Shown here one piece after another: positions 41,745-50,357 of a stretch of 64,000 nt of DNA (position 1 is its first letter; each line of letters starts with the position of its first letter). The notes below the pieces were generated by a model that saw only the letters and a program-made list of their open reading frames with translations, was not told the origin of the DNA and did not search any database. The stretch lies in contig NZ_RQFT01000012.1 in assembly GCF_004769525.1 (NCBI RefSeq), positions 442,001-506,000 of the forward strand, given 5' to 3'. The position numbers and the translations under genes were made by a program. This stretch comes from Leptospira bouyouniensis (GTDB lineage Bacteria > Spirochaetota > Leptospiria > Leptospirales > Leptospiraceae).

Positions 41745-42368
41745 ATGAAACCGAATTATTACGTAGCACACCCTTGGCATGGACTTGAACTTGGACCAAA
41801 AGCACCAGATGAATTGGATGTTTTTATTGAACTCACACCTCAAGATACAGTGAAGTATGAAATTGATAAAGCATCTGGATTTATACGAGTAGACAGACCT
41901 CAAAAATACAGTAACCGTTCTCCTACTTTATATGGTTTTATACCTAGGACTTTTTCAGGAGAAGCATCCGGAAAACATTGTTCGGAAGTAGTCGGTAGAC
42001 CTGATATTCTTGGTGATGGAGATCCTATCGACATTTGTGTCTTAAGTGTAAACCCAATCACTCACGGAAATATGATCCTAACAGTCATTCCGATTGGAGG
42101 GCTTCGTATGATCGATAAAGGTGAGGCTGATGATAAGATAGTGGCTGTGCTCAAAGGGGATGAAGTGTTTGGGCAAATGAAAGATATTTCAGAAGTTCCA
42201 AAGGCATTGATTAACAAACTACATCATTATTTTCTCACTTATAAATTAGATCCGAACTCTCCATCCACTGGAACAGTCGAAATTACAGAAGTGTATGATC
42301 GAGTGGAAGCGATTAAGGTCATTCAATTTGGAATTGAGGATTACATCAAAAAGTTCGTAACTGTATGA
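41745..42368 (+). CDS. ppa: Soluble inorganic pyrophosphatase (family I)
   Basis: A 207-residue cytoplasmic enzyme hydrolysing PPi to phosphate. The family signature D-G-D-P-I-D is present (near residue 90), with YGFIPRTF upstream and KGDEVF-K type residues downstream. Its ATG abuts the czcA stop with no gap and its own stop overlaps the czcC start (ATGA), so it is firmly embedded in the efflux operon. The role of a pyrophosphatase there is not obvious. Confidence 0.88.
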   Translation: MKPNYYVAHPWHGLELGPKAPDELDVFIELTPQDTVKYEIDKASGFIRVDRPQKYSNRSPTLYGFIPRTFSGEASGKHCSEVVGRPDILGDGDPIDICVLSVNPITHGNMILTVIPIGGLRMIDKGEADDKIVAVLKGDEVFGQMKDISEVPKALINKLHHYFLTYKLDPNSPSTGTVEITEVYDRVEAIKVIQFGIEDYIKKFVTV

Positions 42369-43690
42369 AGTATTTAATTAGATCTCTTTTCATTTTTATA
42401 TTAGGTTTCTTAACAACCAACATTTCATCGAAAGAAAAAGCTGTGTATGAACTTCATTCTAAAGATGAGTTGTTTTTTTTGGGAGAAGATTCCAGAGCAC
42501 AGGATGCAAAAGAAAAGTGGAATTTAGATGAATTGGAAGATTTTGCAGTTACTAGTAACCCATTGTATCTGCGTGAAAAACAAAATATTGGAATGGCTCG
42601 TGGGGATGTGATCACCGCTAGTTTGTATTACAATCCAATTTTAAACATGCAACAACAGTTTATGGGTGCTTCATCAAAGGCTGCAACTGGTCTGCCAGAA
42701 ACTTCCGTTATCTATAACCAACCATTTGATATGAGTGGAGTGATCCCTCAAAGAGAAAAGGTAGCCAAACAAGAATTTTTGGCAACAATTGCTAGTTTTC
42801 GTGACTTTGATCGTTTGTTCAGATTGCGGCTTAGGCAAAATTTTTGGACTTATTTGTATGTCACAGAACAAATCAACTACCAAAAAGAGTTTTTGGAGAA
42901 CTACCAAGACTTATTGGATTTAACGAAATTACGCGCTGAAAAAGGTGATATTTCATTTTTAGAATACGACCGATTGGCATTGGAGCGAGTGCAAATTGAA
43001 AGAGAGTATCGCAATGCAAGGATCCTTCGGGCACAAGTAGTAAAAAACTTGCGTGTGTTAATTGGGATCTCTGATATCAATTCACCTCTCAACATCAAAG
43101 GAAGGTTAGAGTTTATTTCTACAAAAGATTTTGGAATTGATTTGAATGATTTTGATATCGAGGAAAGACCTGACCTTGTCGCATTAAAGATTAGACAACA
43201 AAGGGAACGAATGAATATCGAATTAAAGAAACGAGAGATCATTCCTCCGCTCACACTTGGAGTTGAATTTTTAAATAAAGGTAATGAAAATGTTGCGGGT
43301 ATTTATGCGGCAACTCCTCTCCCTCTTTTTGATCGCAAACAAGGTGAGATTTTAAAATCGGAAGAATCTTATAAAAAATTAGGATTTGATGTCGATGCAA
43401 AACGAAATGAAATTCTTTCGGAAATTTCCGCTGCCATAAAGGAATTACAAGCTAGGGAATCTCAACTCCTAGATTATCAAAAAATGGGACTGCTTGAAAA
43501 AAACAAAGAAGTCCAAGAGAAGTCAAGGCTTGCCTACATTCGTGGAGCTTCCAATTTAGTTACATTTTTGGAAGCTGAAAAAAACTATCTTAGTGTTTTA
43601 AGGAGTTATTATGAGATCATATACCTTTATTACAACGCTTTGGAAGGATATAAAGCATCCATTGGAAAAATGGATAGTTCGGAGTATTGA
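42365..43690 (+). CDS. czcC: TolC-family outer-membrane factor of the efflux system
   Basis: A 441-residue protein with signal peptide (residues 1-22) and the long helical repeats of outer-membrane efflux proteins; the two halves have ARGDVITASLYYNP-type and IRGASNLVTFLEAEKNYL-type motifs. It should form the exit duct for CzcA/CzcB. ATGA overlap with ppa; czcB follows six bases later. Confidence 0.9.
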   Translation: MKYLIRSLFIFILGFLTTNISSKEKAVYELHSKDELFFLGEDSRAQDAKEKWNLDELEDFAVTSNPLYLREKQNIGMARGDVITASLYYNPILNMQQQFMGASSKAATGLPETSVIYNQPFDMSGVIPQREKVAKQEFLATIASFRDFDRLFRLRLRQNFWTYLYVTEQINYQKEFLENYQDLLDLTKLRAEKGDISFLEYDRLALERVQIEREYRNARILRAQVVKNLRVLIGISDINSPLNIKGRLEFISTKDFGIDLNDFDIEERPDLVALKIRQQRERMNIELKKREIIPPLTLGVEFLNKGNENVAGIYAATPLPLFDRKQGEILKSEESYKKLGFDVDAKRNEILSEISAAIKELQARESQLLDYQKMGLLEKNKEVQEKSRLAYIRGASNLVTFLEAEKNYLSVLRSYYEIIYLYYNALEGYKASIGKMDSSEY

Positions 43691-43696
43691 TATCAT

Positions 43697-44878
43697 ATGT
43701 TAAATGAATTGAATTTAAAAAAAATTAGAAATATAAGTATCCTTGTTTTACTTGGAAGTTTATTGTATTTTGGCTATTCCAAATTTTTTGGATCAGGTAA
43801 AAAAACGGAAGCCTTAACAGAAGATAAATCGAAGTTTATCATCTCACAAGAAATCCAAAAAAATCACCCATTCTCTGTTGTTTACTTACAAGAAAGAGCT
43901 TTGGAAGAAGAGTTGCAACTTCCCGGTACAGTATCATATGACATGAATAATGTAGCAAAAGTTGGATCAAGAGTGAATGGTCGAATTTTACAAGTCTTCG
44001 TCAAAGAAGGAGAGTATGTAAAAAAAGGTACTGCGATTGCTTCTATCCAATCTGTTGATTTGGGAACAACGGAAGCCAACTACTTAAAAGCAAGAGCCCG
44101 TTTGGAAGCACTCAAAGTACAAGCTGATCGTGCTAAGGATTTATACGAAAGAAAAGTGACCTCTGCCAAAGAATATGAAATGTCACTTATGGACTATAAG
44201 TCTGTTAAAGCGGAAATGGAAACTTCAAGGAACGCTTTGGAAAACTTAGGGCTTAACGAAACTGAAATTGCAAATCTAGAAGCTGGTAAGTATAATTCAA
44301 AAAACCTATATATTAGAACTCCAATTTCAGGTACTGTCACAGAAAGAGAAGCTATCATTGGCCAAGCAGTGAATGCTCGTGATAATCTTTTCACTGTGGC
44401 AGATCTATCAGTGTTATGGATTAATTTAGAAGTGTATGAGAAAGATTTAGCGTCAATACGCATGGGCAATGAAGCAAAAGTAATTCCTATTGGATCAAAG
44501 GATGAATCGTTAAGGGCGGTGGTCTCCCATGTTGGGGATGTGATTGACCCGATCAAAAAAACTGCTGAGATTCGATTGGAAGTTCGAAATTCAAAAGGTA
44601 AATTACGACCAGGACAAAGTGTGACAGCAACAGTGGTTGGTGCTATGGTAGCCTCCTCAGTGAACAAAGCAAAGGTGATCCCTTCCGATTGTATTCACAA
44701 AATTGAAGGCGAAAATTTTATCTTCATTCGTAATCCAGACGGATCATTTTCTGCTAAAAAAATTGGAATTGGAAAACTCTATGACAATTGGGTAGAAGTA
44801 ACGGAAGGAGTGGGATCGGGAGAGGCCATTGTCGAAGAAGGAAGTTTTGTTTTAAAAAGTGAATATTTAAAGCTATAA
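43697..44878 (+). CDS. czcB: Periplasmic adaptor of the efflux RND system
   Basis: A 393-residue membrane-fusion protein with N-terminal anchor (residues ~12-30). A barrel-sandwich/lipoyl region (VGSRVNGRILQVFVKEGEYVKKG) and a helical hairpin (~residues 125-190) follow, then a second lipoyl half (IRTPISGTVTEREAIIGQAV) and the beta-barrel. It bridges CzcA and CzcC. It is the last gene of the operon; lexA follows after 50 bases with its own possible promoter. Confidence 0.9.
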   Translation: MLNELNLKKIRNISILVLLGSLLYFGYSKFFGSGKKTEALTEDKSKFIISQEIQKNHPFSVVYLQERALEEELQLPGTVSYDMNNVAKVGSRVNGRILQVFVKEGEYVKKGTAIASIQSVDLGTTEANYLKARARLEALKVQADRAKDLYERKVTSAKEYEMSLMDYKSVKAEMETSRNALENLGLNETEIANLEAGKYNSKNLYIRTPISGTVTEREAIIGQAVNARDNLFTVADLSVLWINLEVYEKDLASIRMGNEAKVIPIGSKDESLRAVVSHVGDVIDPIKKTAEIRLEVRNSKGKLRPGQSVTATVVGAMVASSVNKAKVIPSDCIHKIEGENFIFIRNPDGSFSAKKIGIGKLYDNWVEVTEGVGSGEAIVEEGSFVLKSEYLKL

Positions 44879-44892
44879 CAACTAGTTTTTTG

Positions 44893-44921
44893 TTGACATA
44901 ACGCCTATTTCCTAGTTATCT
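44893..44921 (+). promoter_or_regulatory. Candidate lexA promoter with flanking dyads
   Basis: TTGACA at 44893-44898 is a consensus -35; the matching -10 region (TTATCT at 44916-44921) is poor. Dyads ATAAC (44898-44902)/GTTAT (44915-44919) and AACTAG (44880-44885)/CTAGTT (44912-44917) flank it. The leptospiral LexA palindrome TTTG-N5-CAAA is absent. Confidence 0.35.
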
Positions 44922-44928
44922 GTTTAGT

Positions 44929-45537
44929 ATGAAAGACCTCACGGAAAAACAAGAATTTGTTTTACAATACATCTCGGACACGGTCCGGGAAAAAGGGTTT
45001 CCTCCCACCATCCGTGAGATTGGAGACCAGTTTGGGATCACAGCAAAAGGTGCATACGACCACCTCAAGGCAATTGAAAAGAAGGGATATATCCGTACTT
45101 CCAAAAACCAAAGTCGAGCGATAGAACTCCTAAAAGGCAATGCGGATGAGGCGCTCCTTGTCCGAGCCTCTGGAATCCCCCTCCTGGGACAAGTGGCTGC
45201 CGGTGCACCCATCCTTGCCGAAGAAAACATTGAAGAATACATTGCCGTCCCCGACGATTTGGCTACAAAACCTGGGACTTTTGCCTTAAAGGTCAAGGGT
45301 GATTCCATGATCGAAGCAGGGATCAGTGACGGGGACATTGCCATCATCCAAAAAAAAGATACTGCTCGGAATGGGGAGATAGTTGTGGCCCTGATAGACA
45401 ATGAAGCCACTCTCAAAGTTTTCTTTAAGGAACCTGACATGATACGTTTGGAACCTAGAAACTCTAAACTCAAGCCCATCCGTACAAAGAAAGCCACCAT
45501 TATCGGAAAACTCATTGGCCTCTATCGCATTTACTGA
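44929..45537 (+). CDS. lexA: LexA SOS repressor
   Basis: The SOS-response repressor, 202 residues: N-terminal winged helix (FPPTIREIGDQFGI) and a C-terminal S24 self-cleavage domain with cleavage bond Ala91-Gly92 (QVAAGAP), nucleophile Ser126 (GDSMIEAGI) and Lys163 (ATLKVFF). RecA filaments trigger cleavage. All key residues are intact. A small lipoprotein and ctpA follow. Confidence 0.97.
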   Translation: MKDLTEKQEFVLQYISDTVREKGFPPTIREIGDQFGITAKGAYDHLKAIEKKGYIRTSKNQSRAIELLKGNADEALLVRASGIPLLGQVAAGAPILAEENIEEYIAVPDDLATKPGTFALKVKGDSMIEAGISDGDIAIIQKKDTARNGEIVVALIDNEATLKVFFKEPDMIRLEPRNSKLKPIRTKKATIIGKLIGLYRIY

Positions 45538-45573
45538 TTGACCAAGAGTAGGTTTCCTTTGATCTTAGAAGGG

Positions 45574-45864
45574 ATGTCGAAACATCTCTTCTTATTTGCC
45601 AGTCTCGTTCTCTCCATTTTCCTCGTAAGTTGTGCTCCCAAAAAACAAGAAATCAATGCCTATGATCTAAGGCGAGTTTTGGAACGATTTGCTCAAAATC
45701 GGATCCAAACTGGAGTTATGGCTGATACCAAAAGACCAACACCTTCCGATATCCAACTCTTCGAAGAGGCTTGTGATGTGTATCGATTGTCAATCCCTGA
45801 GGCAAAAGAAATGTTAAAAAAAGACAACAAAGCATTGTTTGAGTCAATTTATGGAAATGAATAA
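45574..45864 (+). CDS. Small predicted lipoprotein
   Basis: A 96-residue protein whose signal peptide ends in FLVSC-AP, a good lipobox; the mature part is charged and helical with no recognised domain. The start is uncertain: ATG 45574 gives a normal signal peptide, but a TTG at 45559 has a better spaced GAGTAGG site, and a TTG at 45538 abuts the lexA stop. It overlaps the ctpA start. Confidence 0.75.
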   Translation: MSKHLFLFASLVLSIFLVSCAPKKQEINAYDLRRVLERFAQNRIQTGVMADTKRPTPSDIQLFEEACDVYRLSIPEAKEMLKKDNKALFESIYGNE

Positions 45865-47227
45865 AGTGAAATTTTCGGAACGTTATCTTTGGGCCAGTGT
45901 CACCTTATCTTTACTAGGTTTGGTATTTGTTCTCAGCGTTGATAAAGTAAAAGCAATCTCCACAGATGGAGAAAAATACCTTCAGATTTTACATGAAGTG
46001 GTTGCCTATATTGAAAATGATTTTGTAGAGCCACAAGAAGAAAAGAAAATTTATATCGGAGCGATCCAAGGAGCCTTACAAAGTTTAGGTGATCCTCACA
46101 CAAGGTTCATAGATGTAGATGAATTCAAAGAACTACAAAATGAAACCAAGGGGAGTTTTGGTGGAATTGGTGTCGAACTCAATTACCAAGAAAATGCCTT
46201 TGTGATTGTTGCTCCTATTGAAGGCACTCCTGCTTGGAAAGCAGGTTTACTCCCACAAGACAAAATCATTGAAATCAATGGAAAATCAGTCAAATCACTT
46301 TCCCAAGCAGAGTCATTTGCTATGATGCGGGGAGAAGTGGGAACATCGATTTCAATGAAAATAGAAAGAAAGGGAACAAAAGAACCCTTTGTCGTTAACT
46401 TAATCCGTGAACTCATTCAAATTCGATTCCTCAGATCTTTTTACCTTCCTGAAAAAGAAACTGGTTATATCAAACTTGTGCAATTTATGGGAAAAGACAC
46501 GGGTAAGGAATTTGCTAGTGCAGTTAAAAACCTAAAAGAATCTGGGGCCAAAAAACTCATCATCGATTTGCGTATGAACCCTGGTGGACTCCTTGACTTA
46601 GCTATCGAACTTGCCGATTTATTTTTACCCCCAAATGCAGACATAGTGTCAGTGAAAGGAAGAGGGGGAGTCCTAATCAAAAGTTTTAAATCCGAAACTA
46701 GGGATTTAAAATATTTAGATCTTCCCGTTGCTATTTTAGTGAATGGAGGGTCTGCTAGTGCTTCGGAAATTTTAGCTGGTGCACTCAAGGACAACAATCG
46801 TGCTTTAATTGTAGGAACACAAAGTTTTGGGAAAGGAAGTGTACAATCGATCATTCCACTTTCGTTTGGAGCAGGTGTTGCGATTACCATTCAAAAATAC
46901 TACACACCTTCCGGTATCTCCATTCATGGAAAGGGAATCACTCCAGATCATGTGATCAATCCTGTCTCTGCGAATGAAGACGAAAAATATGCTTTGGAAA
47001 AACTTTTTAAGAAAAACTTAATTCGACCATTTCTTGAAACTCATTCTGAGTTTAATGAATCTTCCATTTCTGATTTTAAGGATTTACTGAAAAAAGAAAA
47101 TTTGAAGATTTCTGATTCCGTTGTGAAAGTTTTTTTATTTAACGAATTGAGAATGGGAACTTCACAATCGAAACCTAGATTAGATTTAGACATCCAATTA
47201 TCAGAGGCAATCAACCTCTTAAAATAA
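45851..47227 (+). CDS. ctpA: C-terminal processing protease (S41)
   Basis: A periplasmic serine protease of the Ctp family, ~458 residues. An N-terminal signal/anchor is followed by a PDZ domain (SFGGIGVELNYQ to KGTKEPFVV) and the S41 catalytic domain with DLRMNPGGLLD, catalytic Ser in NGGSASASEI and Lys in SFGKGSVQ. The start lies inside the end of the lipoprotein gene; ATG 45851 or 45857 are equally possible. tsaD follows directly. Confidence 0.94.
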   Translation: MEMNKVKFSERYLWASVTLSLLGLVFVLSVDKVKAISTDGEKYLQILHEVVAYIENDFVEPQEEKKIYIGAIQGALQSLGDPHTRFIDVDEFKELQNETKGSFGGIGVELNYQENAFVIVAPIEGTPAWKAGLLPQDKIIEINGKSVKSLSQAESFAMMRGEVGTSISMKIERKGTKEPFVVNLIRELIQIRFLRSFYLPEKETGYIKLVQFMGKDTGKEFASAVKNLKESGAKKLIIDLRMNPGGLLDLAIELADLFLPPNADIVSVKGRGGVLIKSFKSETRDLKYLDLPVAILVNGGSASASEILAGALKDNNRALIVGTQSFGKGSVQSIIPLSFGAGVAITIQKYYTPSGISIHGKGITPDHVINPVSANEDEKYALEKLFKKNLIRPFLETHSEFNESSISDFKDLLKKENLKISDSVVKVFLFNELRMGTSQSKPRLDLDIQLSEAINLLK

Positions 47228-48253
47228 ATGGTCTACGGATTAGGCATTGAATCGAGCTGTGATGAAACTTCCATTGCAATTGTTAAAGATGGTAAGGAAT
47301 TGGTTTCATTAAAAGTATATAGCCAAATTGAAACCCATTCTCCTTATAGGGGTGTGGTTCCAGAAATTGCCTCCCGTGCCCATTTAGAAAAAATTAATTC
47401 CTTACTCGCTGTTTGTTTGCAGGAATCTAAACTCCAATTTTCAGACTTAAAATATATAGCAGTTACAGGTTACCCAGGCCTTGTAGGTTCTCTCATGATT
47501 GGGGCACAACTAGCAAGGTGTATCTCACTTGTTTACTCCATTCCCATTGTCGTTGTGAATCATTTGGAAGCTCACCTTGCTGTGATCGCTCTTGAAAATG
47601 AACTTCCCGCCTTTCCTTGGTTAGGTGTTTTGTTGTCAGGTGGGAATTCATCGATTTATATATATAAAGGCTTTGGGAATTTGGAGTTACTTGCGGACAC
47701 TCAAGACGATTCCTTAGGGGAAGCCTTTGATAAAGTAAGTGCTGTTCTCGACCTTCCTTACCCTGGAGGTCCTGTCATCGAAAAAAGAGCTTCTTCCTAC
47801 GAGAGACCAGCAGGAGAAAAGAGCCCTTTTCCCAAATTGTTAAAGGAAGATGGTCCTGACAAAATCCGATTTTCCTATAGTGGTTTAAAAACTGCCGTTT
47901 TATATTATTTAAAAACCTTCATAGAAGCTCCTCCTGTCGAAAAAATCTCATATTACTTCCAAAAAACGGCATTCGAACTTGTGGTACGTAATATTGGGAA
48001 AGCTGTAGAAAAAACAAAAATCAGAACCATTGTGGCCGCAGGGGGAGTACTCGCCAATGAAACACTCCGTTCCCAACTTTCCTTAGAAGCAAAAACACAT
48101 TCTTTGCAGCTATATTATCCCCAAAAAAAAATTTACTGCACAGATAATGGAGCGATGGTGGCATGTCTTGGATACTATCTTTGGAAAGAAAATAAAATTG
48201 TAGGACTCGATTTTAAAGTGAGTCCAAAACGAAACTTTGAACAAATAATATGA
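47228..48253 (+). CDS. tsaD: tRNA N6-threonylcarbamoyladenosine transferase TsaD
   Basis: TsaD (Gcp) installs t6A at position 37 of ANN-decoding tRNAs together with TsaB/E/C. The 341 residues show the ASKHA fold opening GIESSCDETSIAIV, metal motif NHLEAHLAV, LSGGNSS and GEAFDKVS. The start is the first codon after the ctpA stop; the stop overlaps pssA (ATGA). Confidence 0.97.
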   Translation: MVYGLGIESSCDETSIAIVKDGKELVSLKVYSQIETHSPYRGVVPEIASRAHLEKINSLLAVCLQESKLQFSDLKYIAVTGYPGLVGSLMIGAQLARCISLVYSIPIVVVNHLEAHLAVIALENELPAFPWLGVLLSGGNSSIYIYKGFGNLELLADTQDDSLGEAFDKVSAVLDLPYPGGPVIEKRASSYERPAGEKSPFPKLLKEDGPDKIRFSYSGLKTAVLYYLKTFIEAPPVEKISYYFQKTAFELVVRNIGKAVEKTKIRTIVAAGGVLANETLRSQLSLEAKTHSLQLYYPQKKIYCTDNGAMVACLGYYLWKENKIVGLDFKVSPKRNFEQII

Positions 48254-49005
48254 AACTGAAATTAACTTGGATCCCGAATACTTTAACACTTGGAAACCTT
48301 ACTTTAGGGTTTGTTTCCATGTTACTCGTCTCAGAAACTAACCCTTCGCAACCCAATTCACATGAGTTGTTTACGCTTGCTGGAGTTTTCATCATCTTGG
48401 CTGCGTTATTCGACGGTTTTGATGGAATGGCTGCAAGGGCTCTTAATTGTACAAGTGAACTTGGTGCGGACTTGGATAGCCTTGCTGATTTGACTACCTT
48501 TGGGATTGCACCTGGATTTTTGTCATACAAAATGTTCTTTTATGATATCAAATTGGATATTTTTGACAAACCAGATTACTTTCCACTTGGTATGTTCATT
48601 GCTGCCTTGTATCCGATTTGTGCAGCTTACCGTTTGGCACGTTTTAACGTAGCACATGATCCTAAATCGTTTAATGGACTTCCGTCACCTGTTGCTGGAG
48701 TTGTGATTGGGATTTTCCCACTTGTGTTTTCTGTTTCCCAAGTTCCTTTATGGACAGCGGTCACTTTTTTTGTGATCACAGCGCTTCTTATGGTGTCAAC
48801 TCTTCGTTACAGCAAACCACAAGTGGCAATGCGCGGGTTATTTTCATGGAAAAAATTGGGGATTAGTCTAGTGGGACTTGGACTCATTTTGTTTGCGATC
48901 GGATTTTATCGTTGGCCATATGTTATGTATGGAGCCGTTGGATTTTACGTATTTTCTGGGATCGTTTCTTTCCTCATCCAAACCATCCAAGACTATCGCG
49001 TTTAA
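48250..49005 (+). CDS. pssA: CDP-diacylglycerol-serine O-phosphatidyltransferase
   Basis: An integral membrane CDP-alcohol phosphatidyltransferase making phosphatidylserine. The 251 residues have the full signature D-G-x2-A-R-x8-G-x3-D-x3-D (FDGMAARALNCTSELGADLD and following SLAD) and six to eight hydrophobic segments. Of the two PssA types this resembles the membrane (type II) form. Convergent with the STAS gene with one base between. Confidence 0.93.
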   Translation: MKLKLTWIPNTLTLGNLTLGFVSMLLVSETNPSQPNSHELFTLAGVFIILAALFDGFDGMAARALNCTSELGADLDSLADLTTFGIAPGFLSYKMFFYDIKLDIFDKPDYFPLGMFIAALYPICAAYRLARFNVAHDPKSFNGLPSPVAGVVIGIFPLVFSVSQVPLWTAVTFFVITALLMVSTLRYSKPQVAMRGLFSWKKLGISLVGLGLILFAIGFYRWPYVMYGAVGFYVFSGIVSFLIQTIQDYRV

Positions 49006-49006
49006 A

Positions 49007-49315
49007 TCATTCTATTTCGAAAATTTCTAATAAATTTGCTACGCTAAAAATGGTTTTGATTTCATTTGAAAGATGGACCATTTTTACCTTTTTGTTTTTT
49101 TCCTTTGTCCAGCTATAAGTATGAAGGAGGATTCCAATCCCGGACGAATCCAAATACGAAAGGTGTTTAAGGTCTAAAACCAATTCCATTACAGATTCGG
49201 AATCAATGAGTTCTTTGATTTCGTTTTTTAATTTGGGAGTGTCCCGAAGTGACATGGAACCATTCAAATATATAATGGCTTTCTCATTCTCACGTTTGAC
49301 TTCATACTGAAACAT
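49007..49315 (-). CDS. STAS-domain anti-sigma factor antagonist
   Basis: A 102-residue SpoIIAA-like domain with the phosphorylatable Ser in YLDSSGIGIL (Ser57/Ser58). By family it switches partners with an anti-sigma factor kinase; that kinase is not in the window. I chose ATG 49315; a TTG at 49357 would extend into the upstream region and overlap the neighbour. Ribosome site is weak. Divergent from the MBL-fold gene. Confidence 0.88.
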   Translation of the reverse strand: MFQYEVKRENEKAIIYLNGSMSLRDTPKLKNEIKELIDSESVMELVLDLKHLSYLDSSGIGILLHTYSWTKEKNKKVKMVHLSNEIKTIFSVANLLEIFEIE

Positions 49316-49399
49316 AACTTTAGTTAAGACAACATCTGAATGAGGAAATACAATCAAAAAACGTTTGATTTTTCCAAAAAGGACTTTAGAAAAAGAGCA

Positions 49400-50356
49400 A
49401 TGAAAATTAAGTTTTGGGGTGTTCGAGGATCCATAGGTTCACCCATTCGGCCTGAAAACGTAAAACATAAAATTGAAAAGATTCTTTCTTTGGCAAGTCC
49501 TACCGACATCCAAAACGAACAAAGTATTCATAGTTTTTTAAATTCCCTTAGTTTTTCATCTTCATCAACTTACGGTGGTAATACGACGTGTGTTGAAATT
49601 CGTGACAAAGAAGGGAATTTGGTTATTATTGATGGAGGGACTGGACTTCGGGAACTTGGAAACCAGATGATGTCTTCCGATTTCGGAAAGGGAGTTGGAC
49701 ACGCATATTGGGTACTCACACATACACATTGGGACCACATCCAGGGGATTCCTTTTTTCATTCCATTGTTTTTGCCTGGTAATCATTTTGAGTTCATTTC
49801 GTCGATGAGTGATACTGAAAAAAGGTTAGAACACCAATTTGTGTTCACCCATTTCCCCGTTTCTTTTGATCATTATGCTGCCAACAAAACATTCCGATTC
49901 ATTGAAGAAGGGGAAGTCATTTCTCTTGGGCCCAATATCCAAGCATTTAGCAAAGCGGTCCGCCATCCTGGTGGAAGTTTTTCCTATCGATTTACGGAAG
50001 ATGGTAAATCGATTATATTTGCCTCTGATGCAGAATTCAATTTAGAAGAAATGGAAAATATCGATACATACATAGATTATTTTCGAGATGCTGATGTTCT
50101 CGTTTTTGATACACAATATACATTCGAAGAATCTTTACAAAAAATAGATTGGGGTCATAGTTCCGCATCTATTGCCACTGACATTGCCCTTAGGGCAAAA
50201 GTAAAAAAACTTGTCATGTTTCACCATGACCCATCATATGATGATGAAAAATTAGATCTCGTTTACTTACGAGCGTTAAAGTATAAAGAGATGTTTGATC
50301 CACATGGTAAATTAGAAATTATTATGGCTTATGAAGGTTTGGAAATAGAGGTATAA
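49400..50356 (+). CDS. MBL-fold metallo-hydrolase
   Basis: A 318-residue metallo-beta-lactamase-fold protein opening MKIKFWGVRGSIGSP, with metal motif H108-x-H110-x-D112-H113 (THTHWDH), distal His in VRHPGGSFSYRF, Asp in FASDAEF and His in MFHHDPSYDD. The family includes tRNase Z-like and phosphodiesterase enzymes; substrate unknown. ATG 49340 in the same frame would add 20 residues, but the conserved N-terminus starts at 49400. Confidence 0.87.
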   Translation: MKIKFWGVRGSIGSPIRPENVKHKIEKILSLASPTDIQNEQSIHSFLNSLSFSSSSTYGGNTTCVEIRDKEGNLVIIDGGTGLRELGNQMMSSDFGKGVGHAYWVLTHTHWDHIQGIPFFIPLFLPGNHFEFISSMSDTEKRLEHQFVFTHFPVSFDHYAANKTFRFIEEGEVISLGPNIQAFSKAVRHPGGSFSYRFTEDGKSIIFASDAEFNLEEMENIDTYIDYFRDADVLVFDTQYTFEESLQKIDWGHSSASIATDIALRAKVKKLVMFHHDPSYDDEKLDLVYLRALKYKEMFDPHGKLEIIMAYEGLEIEV

Positions 50357-50357
50357 A

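Noticed and set aside
44916..45515. 199-codon open frame antisense to lexA
   Set aside because: It mirrors lexA almost exactly, has Ser/Arg-rich composition typical of antisense frames and no family motif.
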